This document shows, piece after piece, positions 7,584-9,896 of a DNA stretch of 9,896 nucleotides (positions are counted from its first letter, which is position 1; each line of letters begins with the position of its first letter). The notes beneath the pieces are model-generated. The model was not told the DNA's origin, made no database searches, and saw only the letters and a program-made list of their open reading frames with translations. This DNA comes from an uncultured Mollicutes bacterium (GTDB taxonomy: Bacteria > Bacillota_I > Bacilli_A > RFN20 > CAG-826), in assembly GCA_900540395.1 (NCBI GenBank), contig UQFQ01000031.1, positions 1 through 9,896 on the forward strand, given 5' to 3'. Both the position numbers and the translations under genes were made by a program.

Positions 7584-7605
7584 TATAATTTAGAAAACAA
7601 GAGGA
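7584..7605 (+). promoter_or_regulatory. pdp -10 box and Shine-Dalgarno
   Basis: TATAAT at 7584-7589 predicts a transcript starting near 7596. GAGGA at 7601-7605 within AAGAGGAAA is a good SD 9 nt before the ATG at 7615. No convincing -35 is seen at the right distance (7560-7567 reads ATATTAAA). The rest of the 7449-7614 divergent region is low-complexity A/T with no gene or clear operator. Confidence 0.55.
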
Positions 7606-7614
7606 AATAACTTT

Positions 7615-8913
7615 ATGGATATTTTGGACATTATTGCTAAAAAAAGAGACAAAAAAGTATTAACCAGAGAAGAAATTCATTACTTTATTAAAAATTATGT
7701 AAGTGGTGATATAAAAGATTATCAAGCTAGTGCCTTATTGATGGCGATTTATTTAAATGGAATGAATAATCAAGAAATATCTGATTTAACTGAAGAGATG
7801 AAAAATAGCGGTGATACCTTAGATTTAAGCGATATTCCAGGCATAAAGGTTGATAAGCATTCAACTGGTGGAGTCGGTGATAAGGTTTCTCTTATTTTAG
7901 GTCCAATGGTTGCTTCTTTAGGGGCAAAACTTGCCAAAATGAGTGGGCGAGGATTAGGCCATACTGGTGGCACATTAGATAAACTTGAATCAATTCCAGG
8001 ATGTAGAATTAATCTCAGTGAAGAAGAATTTAAAAATCAAGTTAGAGAAATTGGAATTTCTATTATTGGTCAAAATGAAGATTTAGACCCTGCCGATAAA
8101 AAACTTTACGCTTTAAGAGATGTTACTGGAACTGTTGCTTCAATTCCTTTAATTGCTAGTAGCGTTATGTCGAAAAAATTAGCAAGTGGAAGTGATGCAA
8201 TTTTGCTTGATGTTAAATATGGAAGTGGCGCCTTTATGAAAAACATGAAGGATGCAAAAAAACTTGCTATTACCATGGTTAATATTGGTAAATCTTTAAA
8301 TAAAGATGTCAAAGCAGAAGTTACAGATATGGATCAACCTTTAGGTATGGCTGTTGGTAACAATTTAGAAGTTAAAGAAGTTATTGATACATTACATGGC
8401 AAAGGTCCAAAAGATATAACTGAACTTTGTATTGATAGCGGAGCAATTATGCTTGTCCAAGCTAAAATCTTTAAAGATAAAGAAGAAGCAAAGAAAGCAC
8501 TCATTGAAAATATTAATAATGGTAAGGCTTTTGAAAAGTTTGTTGAGTTTATATCTTATCAAGGCGGAGATAAAGAATACTTATATCATCCAGAAAAATT
8601 CCCTGTCGCTAAAAATATTATCCCTGTTTATAGTTTAAAATCTGGTTTTGTTTCTAGAATTGACGCTTTAACAATTGGAGAAAGTTCAATGAGACTTGGC
8701 GGTGGTAGAGAAACTCTTGATGATGTTATCGATATGTCTGCTGGTATTGTATTAAATAAGAAAATCGGCGATCATGTTGAAAAAGGTGAACTATTAGCCA
8801 CTTTATATACTAATAAAGATAATACTGAAGAAATATATCAAAAAGTTGTTGGTGCTTTTAAAGTATCAAAAACCGTTATTAAAAAAAGTAGTGAAAGACT
8901 ATTAATAGAATAA
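7615..8913 (+). CDS. pdp: Pyrimidine-nucleoside phosphorylase
   Basis: Cytoplasmic salvage enzyme that splits uridine, thymidine or deoxyuridine with phosphate into the base and (deoxy)ribose-1-phosphate. The 432 residues align almost end to end with the remembered Geobacillus enzyme (433). An N-terminal alpha domain (about 1-65) is followed by the phosphate-binding segment DKHSTGGVGD (80-89), the family signature KMSGRGLGHTGGTLDKLE (108-125), and pyrimidine-binding Arg168, Ser183 and Lys187 in YALRDVTG and ASSVMSKK. The C-terminal domain (about 340-432) includes RLGGGRETLDDVIDMSAGIVLNKKIGD in pieces around 362-388. Lys108 is the residue found in broad-specificity Pdp; E. coli thymidine phosphorylase (DeoA) has Met there, so I prefer pdp to deoA. 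No other nucleoside catabolic gene adjoins it. It appears monocistronic: SD-led, own -10, and followed 27 nt later by a strong terminator. The rRNA operon comes next on the same strand. Confidence 0.95.
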   Translation: MDILDIIAKKRDKKVLTREEIHYFIKNYVSGDIKDYQASALLMAIYLNGMNNQEISDLTEEMKNSGDTLDLSDIPGIKVDKHSTGGVGDKVSLILGPMVASLGAKLAKMSGRGLGHTGGTLDKLESIPGCRINLSEEEFKNQVREIGISIIGQNEDLDPADKKLYALRDVTGTVASIPLIASSVMSKKLASGSDAILLDVKYGSGAFMKNMKDAKKLAITMVNIGKSLNKDVKAEVTDMDQPLGMAVGNNLEVKEVIDTLHGKGPKDITELCIDSGAIMLVQAKIFKDKEEAKKALIENINNGKAFEKFVEFISYQGGDKEYLYHPEKFPVAKNIIPVYSLKSGFVSRIDALTIGESSMRLGGGRETLDDVIDMSAGIVLNKKIGDHVEKGELLATLYTNKDNTEEIYQKVVGAFKVSKTVIKKSSERLLIE

Positions 8914-8940
8914 TTTTAGATTAACAAATTTAAACTCTAT

Positions 8941-8967
8941 AAAAGTGCGGAAGTGACCGCACTTTTT
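8941..8967 (+). terminator. Rho-independent terminator of pdp
   Basis: A perfect 10-bp stem, AAAAGTGCGG (8941-8950) and CCGCACTTTT (8957-8966), has loop AAGTGA and a T-run at 8963-8967. The GC-rich core with flanking A and T tracts is classic. The A-tract on the other side means it could also stop - strand transcription. It separates pdp from the rRNA promoter. Confidence 0.93.
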
Positions 8968-8975
8968 ATCTGCCT

Positions 8976-9035
8976 AAAAAATTTGTAAAAAAATTAAAAA
9001 AACCACTTGCATTATATTTTGAGTTGCAGTACTAT
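8976..9035 (+). promoter_or_regulatory. rRNA operon promoter with UP-like A-tracts
   Basis: TTGCAT (9007-9012) and TACTAT (9030-9035) are separated by exactly 17 bp. Immediately upstream, phased A and T tracts fill 8976-9002 (three runs of six or seven A), as in UP elements that bind the RNA polymerase alpha C-terminal domain at rrn promoters. The expected start is about 9040-9042 (GAG). An alternative -10, TATTAT at 9033-9038, would give a 20-bp spacer and is less likely. Only one promoter is evident. Confidence 0.7.
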
Positions 9036-9043
9036 TATTGAGC

Positions 9044-9070
9044 ACGCGTTAAGTGAGTAACTTATAGCGT
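9044..9070 (+). promoter_or_regulatory. rRNA leader hairpin upstream of boxA
   Basis: ACGC-GT-TAAGT (9044-9054) pairs with ACTTA-TA-GCGT (9060-9070). That gives 5 bp over a 5-nt loop (GAGTA), a 2x2 internal loop, then 4 bp. It sits at the extreme 5' end of the predicted rRNA precursor, just ahead of the boxA-like element, matching the hairpin-then-boxA order of rrn antitermination leaders. Pairing is seen directly; the role is inferred. Confidence 0.5.
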
Positions 9071-9074
9071 AAGA

Positions 9075-9094
9075 GATCTTTGAAAACTAAATAG
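9075..9094 (+). promoter_or_regulatory. boxA-like rrn antitermination element
   Basis: GATCTTTGAAAACT followed by AAATAG resembles the TCTTTGAAAACT leader sequence found upstream of 16S genes throughout Firmicutes, whose TCTTTGA core serves as boxA, recognised by NusB/NusE. It lies about 80-100 nt before mature 16S, the usual place. Assigned by similarity and position. Confidence 0.65.
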
Positions 9095-9127
9095 ATGTAC
9101 AAACAAACAACGTCAATTTAATTAAGG

Positions 9128-9160
9128 AAAATTATTAATTTATTCGCACAGAATAATTTT
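9128..9160 (+). repeat. Competing hairpins in the 16S leader
   Basis: AAAATTATT (9128-9136) is a perfect 9-bp partner of AATAATTTT (9152-9160). The same 3' arm, with G9151, can instead pair with AATTTATTC (9137-9145) over a 5-nt loop with one T-T mismatch. The two folds exclude each other. They lie 15-47 nt before mature 16S, where the 5' strand of the RNase III processing stalk would normally be found. The 3' partner of that stalk is outside the window. Confidence 0.4.
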
Positions 9161-9174
9161 GAACTAGATAATAA

Positions 9175-9896
<722 letters not shown>

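Noticed and set aside
7501..7585. TATATAAAA / TTTTATATA inverted repeat in the rsmF-pdp intergenic region
   Set aside because: A 9-bp A/T-only match 67 nt apart is expected by chance here and overlaps the pdp -10 region trivially.
8432..8638. 68-residue + strand frame inside pdp
   Set aside because: It overlaps a full-length, well-conserved enzyme in another frame and is Lys/Leu-rich, typical of frame-shifted AT-rich coding DNA.
75..8913. Code 4 (TGA = Trp), as in Mycoplasma
   Set aside because: All Trp codons inspected are TGG and the genes need no TGA read-through. TGA is not used as a stop in these six genes, but six genes in an AT-rich genome are too few to call TGA unassigned.

Overview
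The window is AT-rich bacterial chromosome carrying housekeeping genes. It reads with the standard bacterial code: every tryptophan I checked is TGG, and all six protein genes end in TAA or TAG. The low GC, the Bacillus-like FtsK/SpoIIIE, AmyX-type pullulanase and pyrimidine-nucleoside phosphorylase, and the 16S rRNA (very short V1 helix, AGUCGCGG in the 530 loop) all suggest an uncultured Bacilli/Firmicutes lineage near Erysipelotrichales, RF39 or Mollicutes that has kept the standard code. That placement is inferred from memory of these families, not from a search.

Layout: Bases 1-74 hold an all-A/T inverted repeat and a promoter-like TATAAT placed so that transcription would begin at the GTG start of ftsK. 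Bases 75-6162 are a compact + strand operon: ftsK/spoIIIE (chromosome pumping), acpS (activation of acyl carrier protein), a type I pullulanase (cytoplasmic alpha-1,6 debranching) and plsC (lysophosphatidate acylation). The junctions are an 11-nt gap, an 8-nt overlap and a 29-nt overlap. The operon runs tail to tail into rsmF (- strand, 7448-6159), a rRNA m5C methyltransferase; the two stop codons share bases 6159-6162. A convincing + strand terminator hairpin lies inside the rsmF coding region at 6242-6264, about 80-100 nt past the plsC stop.

A 166-nt divergent region (7449-7614) holds putative promoters for rsmF and for pdp (7615-8913), whose Lys108, Arg168, Ser183 and Lys187 mark it as a pyrimidine-nucleoside phosphorylase. 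A strong terminator (8941-8967) closes pdp. Next comes an A-tract/UP-like segment, a TTGCAT-17-TACTAT promoter, a leader with a hairpin and a boxA-like antitermination element, and then the first ~722 nt of a 16S rRNA gene, cut off by the end of the window.

I see no mobile element, CRISPR array, defence system, toxin-antitoxin pair or unexplained gene, and I do not think an undescribed system is present. The points most worth a second look are small-scale: a G at 16S position 18 in the central pseudoknot, paired substitutions in the 16S 530 loop, a terminator embedded in a convergent gene, SD-less starts placed right after -10 boxes, an altered motor motif in FtsK, and a rRNA leader whose hairpins compete.
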